Assembly: GCA_036971715.1 (NCBI GenBank)
Contig: JAVHJL010000004.1
Coordinates: forward strand, 868,001-932,000
DNA: 64,000 nt
Direction of reading: 5' to 3'
Source: Arthrobotrys musiformis
Taxonomy: Eukaryota; Ascomycota; Orbiliomycetes; Orbiliales; Orbiliaceae
The position numbers and the translations under genes are program-made. The notes beneath the pieces are model-generated. The model was not told the DNA's origin. It worked only from the letters and a program-made list of their open reading frames with translations, and ran no database searches. Below are positions 35,266 to 47,100 of the stretch, piece by piece (within the stretch, counting starts at the first letter, position 1; every line of letters starts with the position of its first letter).

Positions 35266-36325
35266 GTTTTATTTCAAACTTCCAAAAACAATAACTTGTT
35301 GGTTTATATTATACATTTCTATCAGCTAATATATAAAACCTAAAGGATTCATGTATGCTCGCATCCCTAAGGAGTAGCTCATAAGTCATACCTTCGGGAA
35401 TTCCAACCATTCGGTTCAAGATTCGAATCGACTCATCAGAAACAGTATTCACCTAGTGGTCTGGTTTTGAGGCAAACGTTAGTGGTAAAATAGGAGATCA
35501 CGCCATTGAAATACCAGGGAGTATTGACAGTTCAACACTGCCGTATTTTGAAAAAGAAAGCCAAGAGGTCGCCAGAAGTTTTTTTGTGATGTGCCGATAT
35601 GCCAAAGCGTCTGTTTCTATCCAAAAGAGAATTGCACACCTGTATTGGTCTCGTACTGTATTAGTCTTTGTTTATTAGGAATGCAACGGACACAGCCAAT
35701 TGAAGCGGATTAGCGACTCTTCGTTCACCAAATCCCAGTCATGAATTAAATCTACCTAGGTCTTCGACCTCAAAAGTAATAATAGACCAAGATCGATTAG
35801 AAGTTCATTGCATTGTCTAAACGTCTCAACTAAGCCCCACCTATTTGGATCCGATACCTCAGGTAGCACCTGAAACATTTACCATAAACTTTGGGAGGCT
35901 GGTTACGAGACCACGGTGAGCCTGGCTTCATAGTGGTTGTAAAGTCTGGTTCAATTGATATCATGATGTGCCGTCGCGCGATCACAAGATGCATATCGGG
36001 GCTACTCAGATATCAATATATCCCTTAAATTTGCGACGTCTGGGAACGAGACCAGGCAATTCTTCCATTCGGATCAACAACCTCTTCCAACCTGGGACAA
36101 CCTCCCCGTCCGCGTTTTCAAGTACTTACATAATAGCATATGGAGATTTAAGTCTGGTCAGTTTGTATAATATTCTGCGAGAATTACCAGTGCTAGGTAT
36201 CAATGCCCGACTGCAAGTCGGGGCCTTTATGTACTTATGTAAATCCCCCCCGGGGGGGGAAGGTACCAAAATGTGTTGTTTTTTCTAGAAGATTCTATGT
36301 TTTGAACAGCTTTGAATTTATTAAG

Positions 36326-36512
36326 GTGGTAAGTAGGTAGGCTGGTAGGTAGGCTGGTAGGTAGGCTAGTAGGTAGGCTGGAAGCAAACCACTGAGTAGG
36401 CTGGTAGGCAGGCTGCAGGCTGGTAGGTAGGCTGGTAGGTAGGCTGGTAGGCAGGCTAGTAGGTAGGACAGCTAGTAGGTAGGTCAGCTAGTAGGTAGGC
36501 CGGCAGGTGGGT
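36326..36512. repeat. GGTAGGTAGGCT-type minisatellite
   Basis: Imperfect tandem repeat of a 12-base unit close to GGTAGGTAGGCT, with variants such as AGTAGGTAGGCT and GGTAGGCAGGCT. About 14 units are visible, some interrupted. It is strand-asymmetric (G-rich on the plus strand). Confidence 0.85.
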
Positions 36513-37313
36513 TACAACGTTGGAACGTAGAATACAATGTAAATACAAATATGGCGCTTGCCGGGGCGTAGGCTTGAACTTAAGGCTTGAATAGCTAATA
36601 CCTATGTTCCGGCCTACGTAGCTACTAATAATTAATGATGAAGGCCGGGCAGTCGGGTTTCAGTGGTGCCGCAGGCACCTACTATTACAAGTATATTTTC
36701 TGGCTTTCCTGAAAAACACTCAGATACAGCCGTAGCGCGGTTGCGCGAGATCTGGATCAGATAATATACGCCCAACCTCATATGCAATATTACTTCGCTA
36801 GCAAACTATTAATTTATAATCTTTGCAATCTAGTTTGCAAGAGAATTCGCGCAATCACAGCTACAATGAAACTCCTCTTTCACGGCACGACGACCCCAGA
36901 TAGTGGGGCTGCGTAGGAGACAAGCAGTAGCTAGGTGCCCATGGAACAACTGAAGGCAGGTACTGGAGAATGGCAAATGTTGCAGAAAGTGCGTTGTGGG
37001 GGTTGTTCTTCGACACTTACCCAATGCGGTTTAACCTGGCTGGTGTCGGCCTCTGAACGAGGTTTTTTTTTTTTTCAAGTCGGAAGTTCGATTGGCACGA
37101 GCAATTCATAATTGAATGAGCTAATGTGTGACTAACATGAACTCAGTCAAGGCTCGCAGTTAAGTCGTAATGCCCGTGAAACTGTTCCAGAAAATTTAAT
37201 TAATTCCGCGCGCCGGACGGCAGAAATCTGACAACTTTAGAGCCTTGAAATTTTGAACGGGAAGGCGCCGGGAAATTTGTAATCTGATGCCATTCGCTCG
37301 ATTTTAGTATTTT

Positions 37314-37356
37314 AGCTTTTATTTTATTTTTATTTTTATTTTTATTTTTATTTTGT
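37314..37356. repeat. ATTTT pentanucleotide microsatellite
   Basis: Nearly perfect tandem TATTTT/ATTTT units upstream of the mitochondrial carrier gene. Such T-rich runs are common in fungal promoters and may exclude nucleosomes. Confidence 0.7.
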
Positions 37357-37616
37357 TTTAAAATTTGTTTACTTGTTGATAATTGACTATCTTGACTTCG
37401 ATTCTTTTCGTTCCTTCTCCCTGCACTTTAGCTTTGGAGCCCTAATTGATTCCACCGCCGTCGCTCTTTGATTGGCCTCCCGACTTCAAGCTCAAGCTCA
37501 AGCTCAGGATCAAGCTCAGCTCAGCTCAACCGCTCCTTCCTATCTTCCCTCTGGAAGATATAGACATACGGACACCGCATTCGGCATTGTCATAAATGGA
37601 ATAAACCCTCGGCAAG

Positions 37617-39161
37617 ATGGGGGACAAGAAGCAGCAAGGGATCAAGTATCCCTTCTGGTAAGCCTCCTTATCTCGAAGCTGTTTGATATCCATTGGCGAT
37701 GAGCTAACGCCGACACCGGCCACGTTGTAGGTTTGGAGGCGCTAGTTCTATGTGTAAGCCACACACGCAACTCGATTCCACTCGACAAATATCCATTTGT
37801 TGATGCGTAATTAATTTGTTTACTTTTTTGGTGGTTGGAGATGATTGGATTTTTTTGCTTAGGGGGGAAGTGTAGCGAAAGGAAAACAAAAAAAGTTAAC
37901 GAAGTGCTCGCTTGGGGATTTATGTAGGGGCCGCCGTATTCACGCATCCACTCGATTTGAATAAAGTACGGCTTCAGACGGCAAAGAAGGTTGGAAATGG
38001 ACCGAAGCCGGGGATGGTCGATACCTTCCGGACAATATTCAGAAATGAAGGTTAGATTTGGTCCCCGTTTTAGGGTTATACTATAAGAAGAATGCTGATG
38101 GAGATATTGCTGATATCAGGGTTCCTTGGATTGTATAGCGGGGTAAGAGTTCGGATGTCTCGGAATACCTCATGATATTGGAGGCTGATGATAGAGGTTA
38201 TCAATATATAGTTGACGGCTTCGCTGTTACGGCAAGGTTGGTGCTGCTCAACGTTACACGGGCATGGTTTATTATGCTCAAGGGGTGCTAATACATGGTA
38301 GCTACGTACTCGACGACTAGATTCGGAATCTACGAGGAATTGAAGGGGAGGGTCAAGAAGCCGAATAAGGAGCTCCCTTTACCGACTTTAATAGCACTGT
38401 CGAGTACCAGTGGATTGTACGGCCCTGTTATTTGCCCGAATATACTAGAGGGCCGGATGTCTAACACCGCTACAGCCTAGGTTCCATAGCCGGTAACCCT
38501 GCCGACATTATCAACGTTCGCATGCAACAAGATGGCGCCCTCGAACCCTCAAAGCGTCGGAACTACAAAAATGCCGTCGACGGACTCATAAAAATGGTCA
38601 AAAGCGAGGGCTTCAAATCCCTCTTCCGAGGTGTGGGGCCGAACAGTGGACGTGGCGCACTAATGACCGCCAGTCAACTCGCCAGTTACGATGAATTCAA
38701 GATGTTATTGCTGGGCACCGGCATGTTTGAGGATAATCTTTCGACACACTTTGTTGCGAGTACCATGGCCGGTGGGGTTGCGACGTTGATTTGCTCCCCG
38801 GTTGATGTGGTTAAGACGAAGATCATGAGTTCGCATGACCCTGATGTAGGTTCTCGATCTCTTTTGCGGCAAGTTTATTGAACATTGACTGATAGATGAT
38901 AATAGGGTATTCTCCATCTGCTAAAGGAGACGACTAAGAGAGAGGGCATGACATGGGCATTCAAGGGACTTTTGCCATCTTTTATCCGGTTGGGTAGGTC
39001 TATGAACCGCATAATTATATAAATACCTAAAAATTCGCAGAAACAAAACTAACAATATTGATACGACAGGCCCCCACACAGTTCTAACATTTGTTTTCTT
39101 GGAACAACATAAGAGCATCTGGAAGGCGATCTATACCCCGCAAGAAGAAAGGCTTTCCTAA
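37617..39161 (+). CDS. DIC1: Mitochondrial dicarboxylate carrier
   Basis: Inner-membrane carrier of the SLC25 family, by similarity the yeast Dic1-type dicarboxylate/phosphate exchanger. Exons: 37617-37657, 37731-37753, 37928-38050, 38120-38142, 38212-38236, 38302-38416, 38476-38845, 38906-38993, 39070-39161. These give 299 residues, matching the usual length of about 298. Three tandem halves carry the P-x-[DE]-x-x-[KR] signature: HPLDLNK, GNPADIINVRMQ and CSPVDVVKTKIM. The second repeat also has the DIC1-like EPSKRRNYKNAVDG loop and the third ends in LPSFIRLGPHTVLTFVFLEQ. The junction 38416/38476 was chosen because it restores TSGFLGSIAGNPAD; an alternative donor at 38404 with acceptor at 38480 would lose six residues. 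No cleavable presequence, as expected. The many 20-120 bp exons contrast with the single long exon of its yeast counterpart. Confidence 0.9.
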
Positions 39162-39975
39162 ACCCCCAAATTATACCCAATACAAGAGAAAAAGGGGGTT
39201 GAGTACATATGTGCATATTACATGAAAAAGACTTACCATAGAAGATTTAGATATCCCCGTTTGGTTTGCACTCTTACCACTTGCGTTACGTTTCTACAAG
39301 ATCTCTACTGTTTTTTGCATAAGATTGATTCCCCTGCATTTTGTTGCTTTGGCGTTATGCATTATGAGGTTATGAGTGAGGATAGAGATAGATAGAGAAA
39401 AATTGGGACTATATAGCTAGATCTATAGATGTGGATACGGGATTTTGTTCGAGTGAGCGATAGAGTTTCTGTACACGTTCGTGGTAGATGCATAGATATT
39501 TGTCACACCAAATGTCATATTTCACAGCTGCTACATTATTAGATCTAGAGAGCTTCAACAATTTGAAACCAGAATTTTCAATCGAATCCAAAAATTTAAG
39601 GGAGAGTTTGACATGGCGTTTGGCCTATAATGAACCGATCCCTACCTGGGAACGAGACCAATCCCTACCCATTTAGAGATGCAAATATATCTTCAAATTA
39701 AACTAATAGAGAAATACAATAGGTGATATCTTGGTGGATTCCAGCAAACTGCACAATTTATAACGATCCTTATATAAACTAACGACCATAAACATAAAAG
39801 ATACTACTACATATAATATTTAGCTTATACTTATGTATGTACTAGCTTGATCAAGCATGCAATAGGACTATATTGAAAATTCCATGCTCCTCAGTCATTA
39901 TTCCTCATGAGGTCTTTGACAGGTATATAACCGAACCTACTAGCTCAGTGTTGGGGTTATTGTCGAGCTGGAGGT
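39162..39975. other. Convergent 3' region
   Basis: About 0.8 kb between the converging stops of the carrier and the subtilase-like gene. Nothing recognised beyond short AT-rich runs and GATAGA repeats near 39380-39430. Confidence 0.5.
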
Positions 39976-42900
39976 CTACGTGATACTAGCGCTTGCTACC
40001 GTAGCTTTTGTATCCTCAATCCCGCTAGGTCTAGAGGAAATTGTTTTGGTACCCTCGACAGAGCTAGAGATGGTGGTTTTGGTACCAGCTTCGACAAAGC
40101 TAGAGATAGTAGTTTTGGTACCTTCAACGGAGCTAGAGATTGATACGGCTGTACTCTGGCTTGAAGATAAATCTACGGTTTGTGTACCAGATTTAGACTC
40201 CGTACTCACAACCTTAGCCATTGTCGAAGAGGCAATCGTGCCAGTCTCCACGGGTAGACTGCTACCGCTCTTCGAAGAGACATATCCAGTTGGTTCACTA
40301 AGCGTCGACACCATCTTCACAGACGCTGTCGTAGATGTAGCGGTAGTAGCGGTCCCCGCGGGTTCTGCAGAGGTATAGACCGTCTTCCAAATCACCAAAA
40401 CCTCCCCTGTTCTTCCATATTTATCCGTCGTCATCATGGGCGCCGTGTCATGTTCGTCGTATACAAGGCCTGGCTTTGCACCCGCCGGCCCAGGAGGTCT
40501 TCCGCTCCTTAGCATGTCTTTGTAGTGTTCATAATCAGAGCTAAATCGGCCGACGCCGACGCTCGTAGTACTTGTGATTGTGACGGCAAAGGAAGGGCGG
40601 TAAATCGTTGGCTTCGGCACTGGTGGGATTTTATGAGTATACCCCGGCCCATCCGCGGCATGGAAGTATTTTACTTCAGGAACCTCTGTTTCAGAACCAT
40701 TGACCTTGGTTTTGACCTTGACGATTTCGGCACGGAAGAGGCTTAGTTCACATTTTACGACGATACCTTCTGTGTAGTGCACATTTGCGATTGAGGGGAC
40801 ACGTTTCTTGAGTTTTGGCGTTGAGGTTTTGAGGCCGCAACTGGGGACGCGGAGACCGTTCCAGACTACTGAATAGCCAAATTTAGTGCGAGGGTAGGCG
40901 TTGGCTTCCAGACGGTTTTTGGCGGCGCGGCCGTCCTCGTTGTATTTTGACATGAAGGAGGCTAGGAGGCCTGAGACGGATCCGACGCCTTTATGTACTT
41001 GTTAGGGTCTATAATACTTCTCTAGGGAGTTTTTACGTTTACAAAGGGAAATACTTACTTAGGCGGATAGAGTATGGAATCGTAGTATATGCATCCAAGT
41101 TTGTACGATGCAAGATCGGGACGCGGATATCTTGCGCTGGGGCATAGACGACGACGCTGTCTGGCGCCTGCATTATTTTTATGCCGTTATTTTTGACGCC
41201 ACCGATTACTACGAGGTTTGTCACGTTGCCGGTATTAGCGCGGCGGGCGGGCCAGTTGAGCATTGGGTCCGGGTCTTTGTCCTAGTATTTGTTAGTATCT
41301 GCTCTGCTTCGATAGGGTTCATAATCTTTATGGGGGGTATACAAGTAGCAAACCAGTAGCTCTGGTGACCATAACCACATTCTTCATCTTCCCAAAATCC
41401 TCCAAGATTTCATCAAGGATGCTGGTAGCCGCATTCATAAACTCTTTCTTGCTCTGCGTCATATTGGTATACTGCGTCCAGTGGATAAACTCCTGAGACC
41501 TGGCAACGTGAACGACGGGGTGAGAGAAGCAGAGCACAATTTTTTTATCTGGTTGTTTCTCTGAGGTTATCTTTACGTGGTCGTGCATTTTGACGAGGGC
41601 GTCGAGATAGGTTAGGATGTTTAGACCGCCATCGGAGTCGTAGGGGACTACCATGTAGGTACTTGCCAGACGGGCGAGGCCGGTTACAGCACCGATTACT
41701 TTTGAGGCTACATGGGTGCCGCGGACAGAGGTTTCGAGGGGATTAGGGGAGTGGTCTGCTTGCCGGTCCGAGGGTCTGGGACCAGCCCAGATCCAACCGA
41801 TGTTTTTGGGGTCTTTTTTATCTTTCCAGGAAAATGCCTGGTTGTGTTAGATGGATACGTTAGCTTTTTATATGATCCGGTAAGAGGTTGTAGGGTTAAG
41901 GGTTACTGACGCTGTGGTTGGTATTTACGCCTCCATCGATAATGTAAACCGTTGCCTTCCTTCCATCATCCGCGTCAAAGATGTATTCATCCTCCAAGTC
42001 CAAACCTGGCGGTTCGGTGGAGAACACAGCGGTGTCTTGAGTGAAATCTTTACTCCGACGGAGTGATGCAGATGAATCATCGTTCGTCGCTGGTTTATCA
42101 TCTTTGATTTCAGGTTTATCGTCCTTGGTTTCGGGTTTATCACCCTTGATTTCTGGTTTATCGTCCTTGACCTCGGTTTTATCATCCTTAGTCTCAGGTT
42201 TATCATCCTGGATTTCAGGTACATCGTCCTGGGTTTCCGGCTTATCATCTTTTATCTCAGGTCCGCCATCCTTGACCTCTAATTTATCATCCGTGACCTC
42301 AGGTTTATCATCCTGGACCTCAGGGTTATCGTCTTTCTTCCCGGGTGTACCATCCTGCCTTTTGTAATGATAGGTTCCATGGTCAAAAGTATCGCCCCGC
42401 CTTGCGAAACGCTTGAATTTCTGGAATCCTGAGGCGCCGCGTGACATGAGATCGTTTGTTCTACGGCGGAGGGATCTCACAGGTGATTGGTAGGTAGACG
42501 GGCTGATGGAGCGCTTATGTTTGTTCCCCATAGGCTTTTGTTTGGATTTCTCTGGGCCGGAGGTCTTGGGACCGGAGTACTGGTCGTTATCCTTGGGTTT
42601 TGGGAATTTATGCTGGTAGATTCTGGAGTAGTCGATGAATCCTTGGATCTATATCACAACATTACCCGTTTAGCGGATCGAGTTATATATAAAATTTTAG
42701 TGAAAAAGATTATACTCGCCCCTTCGCCATGCGTCCTAATAACCTCCAAGAAATCCCCATAAGTCGCCTGAAAACAGTAATATATCACCCCCAAAGCATG
42801 GCTTTGCGATGTATACCCGATCGGTGACTTCGATTCCTTATCATACCGCAAGGAATCGATACGCTTCGTGAGGCCCTCCTGCCATTTCGAGTCCTTGCGT

Positions 42901-43166
42901 TTCTTGGGGCCGATGATCACGCAGGCTAGTGCGAGGGTTGAGGTTTTATAGTTCCAACCGACCCTTTTGGCTACGACGCCGTCGGACCCGGACGGTGTGT
43001 TGCCGCCACCGCCACCGCTGGATTTTGTAGATTTTTCTGTGGGGGGTGGGTCCGCTTCTGCGGAGGGGGTAGGTTTTGGGGATGACTTTTTGGAGGTCTC
43101 TTCGGCTGCAGATGTTAGGGTGATGGAGAGGAGGAGGTAGAGGGTTAGTAGCAGTAGACGCTTCAT
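39976..43166 (-). CDS. Secreted subtilase-like (S8) protein, probable pseudoprotease
   Basis: Predicted secreted protein of about 970 residues. Exons: 43166-42716, 42641-41911, 41837-41343, 41281-41059, 40988-39976; all introns are 61-74 bp with GT/AG borders. Exon 1 gives a signal peptide (MKRLLLLTLYLLLSITLTSA) and a propeptide-like segment. Exon 2 adds a charged 7-residue repeat and the subtilase Asp motif (ATVYIIDGGVNTNHS). Exon 3 has the His block, but as VRGTHVASKVIG where active enzymes have HGTHVAG, so catalytic His is Arg. Exons 4-5 encode NVTNLVVIGGVKNNG, then the join to SVGSVSGLLASF, which aligns with GTSxAxPxVAGLLA but lacks the GTS Ser. The last 150 residues are Ser/Thr-rich and probably glycosylated. 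Asp is kept, His and Ser are lost. The first intron's acceptor (42642) is the least certain. Confidence 0.75.
42074..42336 (-). repeat. 21-bp coding repeat (DDKPExK heptads)
   Basis: About twelve imperfect copies of a 21-base unit encode the heptad DDKPExK within exon 2 of the subtilase-like gene, between a basic segment and the Asp-bearing catalytic-domain start. The unit is strongly charged and likely an extended linker. Confidence 0.85.
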
Positions 43167-44167
43167 TTTTATTGTTATCAGCGGGGGATCTTAAGGCGAA
43201 TGGATTTGATAGGCATTGAATGCTCGATATTCCCTGGAATATAAAAAGTAAAATAAGTTCATGAAATAGAATAGTTAGAACGTTTTCTTTGGGAGAAGTT
43301 TGAAAATATTTGTTAAGTACGATGTTAAAACGAATTCAAGCACAATTTTAGACGATGGATTGCGTATTTCTTGCGGGAGATGCAGCCATTAAGCTAGGAG
43401 TTCTAGAACAATATCACGCGAGGGTATTGGGAGGATGTAATGTTCAGATATAACGCGCATGCGGAAACGGCGGTGCAAAGTTGTGGACCGGGTATACCGG
43501 CACCAGGCTTTAAGATATATATTTGTTAACGAGGCACATGAATACACGTACATAATAAGTACGTTTACAAGGAAATTGAGGCGAGGCGCCCAAAAATTCC
43601 AAGAACGAGAGCATAGTGCCTCTAAAGTCCCCATTCGCAGGTCAGATGCTTTATAGGAGCTACATCGCATATAGATGACGTTAGCGGCATGAATTATAAC
43701 ATTGTAGACTAGTTAGTTCACTGTTGCTGTTGTGTGGCGGATGTGGGCTTGGAGGTTTCAGGATTTATTAAATTTGTGGCACAAAGAACTCTATAGATCC
43801 ATAGAAGTAGTATGCGCCATATAGAAGGCCTTCCAGAAGTCCAACAGATCCAAGTATAGTCTTCAATGCCAACAGGAATGTCATGATGCACCTCTCTACA
43901 GCATAGCTTCTAACACAGTTAATTCGAAGGACCTGTGTTTGTTGTATTTTAAGCAACCATGCGTTGCGACCGCGCTATTCCCGATTCGGGCGATTCCCCA
44001 AATTTTTTGGTTTTGGGTCGCACAGCTTTCCGAAATTTTTCAAACTTCAAAAAAACCTCTCCCACCTTTCTCCCCCCCATCACCAATATACCAAAAAAAA
44101 GGAAAAGGACCACCATTTGCGACGACGACGGCACAGCTATAAAAGGCTTACCATTTGGATCGCAACG
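43167..44167. promoter_or_regulatory. Divergent promoter region
   Basis: 1.0 kb between the divergently transcribed subtilase-like gene and RRP12. No coding feature is supported. Bases 44040-44160 just upstream of RRP12 are C/A-rich and likely the leader. Confidence 0.5.
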
Positions 44168-47100
44168 ATGGCCTCACTAGAGGAGAAGTTGGATCGTATC
44201 CGTACACCAAATCTTCAGAATCAGGCGCAGGTAAAATATATTTTCTTTCCTTTCCTTACTGTGCTTTTTTTTCTTTACCGCCTCAAGTTGGAAGTAGTTT
44301 CAAGATGTTAGCTAACAAGTTTCTTGTTATATTAGACAGCAATAGTACTAAACGCCCTCGAAACATCATTACGAGAAGAGAATCCCAATGAGCCTCTTAC
44401 ACCCACAGCCTACTTTTCTGCCCTGCTTTCCGTTTTAAACCAATACATCTCCGCAGACGGAATACTCAACCAGACCCTCGCCGCAGCTGTTGTATACCTC
44501 CTCGACATTGTAACACCGTTCGCACCGGAGGCGCTCCTTCGAGCCAAATTTTCACAGATCCTGTCGTACCTTGCTCCAGCGATCACACACCCTGATGCTG
44601 AAGCTCCGTTGCTGAAGTCTAGCATTGGATGCCTTGAAGCGCTGTTAGTAGCTCAGGATGCGAATGCCTGGGCTGTGCCACAAATCCAGGTCGGTCCGAA
44701 GAGGGCGATTTCGGGCTTGTTGAATCTGGGATTGGATCCTAGGCCGAAAGTCCGAAAGCGCGCTTTGGATGCTATCAAGTTGGTGCTTCAGAATGGGCCG
44801 CCTACGCCTTCGCTCGATCATCCTGCTACGGAGCTGTGCGCTGAGAAAGCGCTGACTACGTTGGTGGAGTTCGCTAAGCAGGCACCCAAGCATGGGCAGC
44901 ATGATCCGAAGACTATACATGCTCTACAGTTGGTACGAGCTGTTGCTACAGCTTCTGGATGGCCGTCGAAGAGGGTCGAACCGCTCGTCGAGGTCTTGCT
45001 TACAATTGCGAAGTCTACGAATGAGCTTATGACTATTTCGGCACTTGATGTGTTTGAAGTTATCTTCTCGAGTCTTAAGGACTCCATGGTCTCTGCGAAG
45101 CTTCCGCAGTTGCTTGCGGCTATTTCCGAGCTACGGCCTTCGGCGAATGATAGTCAGTTGTTACCACCATGGCTTACGGTTATCGCACAGGGATATGGGG
45201 TTTCGGCTGAAGTTTCGCCGGATGAGGCGTTCGCGCAGTTACCTGAGTTGTTTGTGACGATTTCTTCGTTCTTGGAGAGTTCGGCGTTGAATATCAGGTC
45301 CTCGGCTTCGCAGTGTTTGATTGCGTTGACGGCGACTTGTATTCCGACTGATATCCTGAGGAAGATCGGGAAGAAGGAGGATAAGATACTGAGATCTATC
45401 GCGGGGACTGTTACGGGTCTGCTCAGTGTTAGGTATCAGGGGGCTTGGAAGGAGGTTTTTGATGTTTACAAAGCGCTCTTTGAGAGGTTGAGGTGGAAGG
45501 CTTCGTTATACCTTACCGATATCGTCAAGGCTATTGGCGAGCTACGTGCGAACGAAGGGTTTAATGGGAAAAAGGAGGCTGATGAAGTCCTCGTCGCGGC
45601 CGTTAAATCGATGGGACCGGAGGACGTCCTGGCGGTTCTACCGTTGAATTTACTCAACTCGTCGCCTTCAAACCCTGGTCGGGCGTGGATGCTCCCCATC
45701 CTCCGTGACGGGGTTCAGAATACCAACATCTCACACTTCAAATCCGAGTTCATCCCGCTTTTCAAAGCGCTCTTTGAGAAAGCGCAGGCTCTTTCTGCGT
45801 CGCAGAAGGAGAAAACCATGCAGACTAAGATTTTTGAAACGGTGATTTCACAGATTTGGGCCATTTGGCCTGGGTATTGTAATTTACCGTTGGATCTTGA
45901 GGTTAGCTTTGATATGGGACTCGCGGAGGTGCTTGCGAATGTGCTTTACTCGCATGTGGACTTGAGAGTTAGTATCTGCCAGGGATTACAAGGAATCGTG
46001 GAATCGAATTTGGCAATTTTACATATCACTAAAGAAGCTGCAGAGGGAGACGAGGAGGAAGATAGCGACGAGGAAGACGATGAAATCGAAGAAATTCTCC
46101 TAAAATCGAGGATTACAAAAGCAGACGCGAAGAGGAACTTGGAACACCTCGCCGGCTTTGCGACGAATATGCTGTTGGTATTGTTCAATATCTACAACGA
46201 GACTTTACCACAGTACAGAGCTTATATACTGAACTGCGCGGATGCGTGGTTGAGTATTACCAAGGCGGAGGAGATCGCGGGGACGTTTGATAAGGTTACC
46301 GGAGCGTTGCATCAAGCTTTGGTGGAGGAAGGGGCGAAGGAGAAGGCACAGGGGCCCAATCAGCCCAAGAAGACGGGGCAGGAGTTACCGGCTATGAGCC
46401 ACAATCTTATGGATTTGATAGTTACTATTGCGCCTTACCTGCAGGTTGGGAGCTTGCCGGTGCTGTTCAGGGTTGTTAGTTCCTGCGTGGGCAGGAAAGA
46501 GGACGCACAGATCCAGAAGAAGGCGTACAAAGTCATCCCCAGGATCTGCGAGAGCGAAGTCGGGAAGAAGGTTTTGGAGCAACAAATTGGGGAGTTGCAG
46601 GAGCTGTTGAGGGGATGCAAGGACTCTACAGGAAGCTCGGCGAGGAGAGATAGGTTGGTTGCTATCGGACAGGTTGTGGAGATGTTGCCTAGGGAGGATA
46701 TGACCTTTATCTTCGAGAGCTTGGATGAGGTTATTCAGTGTGCGAAGGAGGTGAATGAGAAGGCTAGGGCGACGGCGTTTGAGCTTTTGGTTGTTATGGG
46801 AGAAAAGATGAAGGGCGGTGGTGTTATCAAACGTGGGAAGTTGGGGGTTGAAGGTGAAGGGGATGTGGAGGCTAGTTTGGAGGATTTCGTTCTGATGGTT
46901 TGCGCTGGACTCGCGAGTCCTGAAGCGCATATGATCAGTGCGACGGTAACGGCCGTTACGAGGGTTTTGTACCAGTTCAAAGGTAAGACATACATCAACT
47001 ACGTCATTTTACTGGACCCAAGCTAACGGGGTTTCCCTACAGATGACTTGAAGCCAGAGACAGTTTCTGAGCTGGTTACGACAATGGACGCCTTCTTGAC

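Larger units (their letters stand above)
35266..37616. other. Gene-free stretch with minisatellite and simple repeats
   Basis: About 2.35 kb with no supported gene. It contains a C7G8 palindrome at about 36245-36260, a GGTAGGCT-type minisatellite at about 36326-36512, a poly-T run near 37062, ATTTT repeats at about 37314-37356 and CAAGCT-type repeats at about 37485-37530, the last probably in the leader of the carrier gene. Confidence 0.55.

Noticed and set aside
38404..38480. Alternative splice pair in the carrier gene (donor 38404, acceptor 38480)
   Set aside because: In frame, but it shortens the second repeat by six residues; the chosen pair gives the family-like TSGFLGSIAGNPAD and the normal length.
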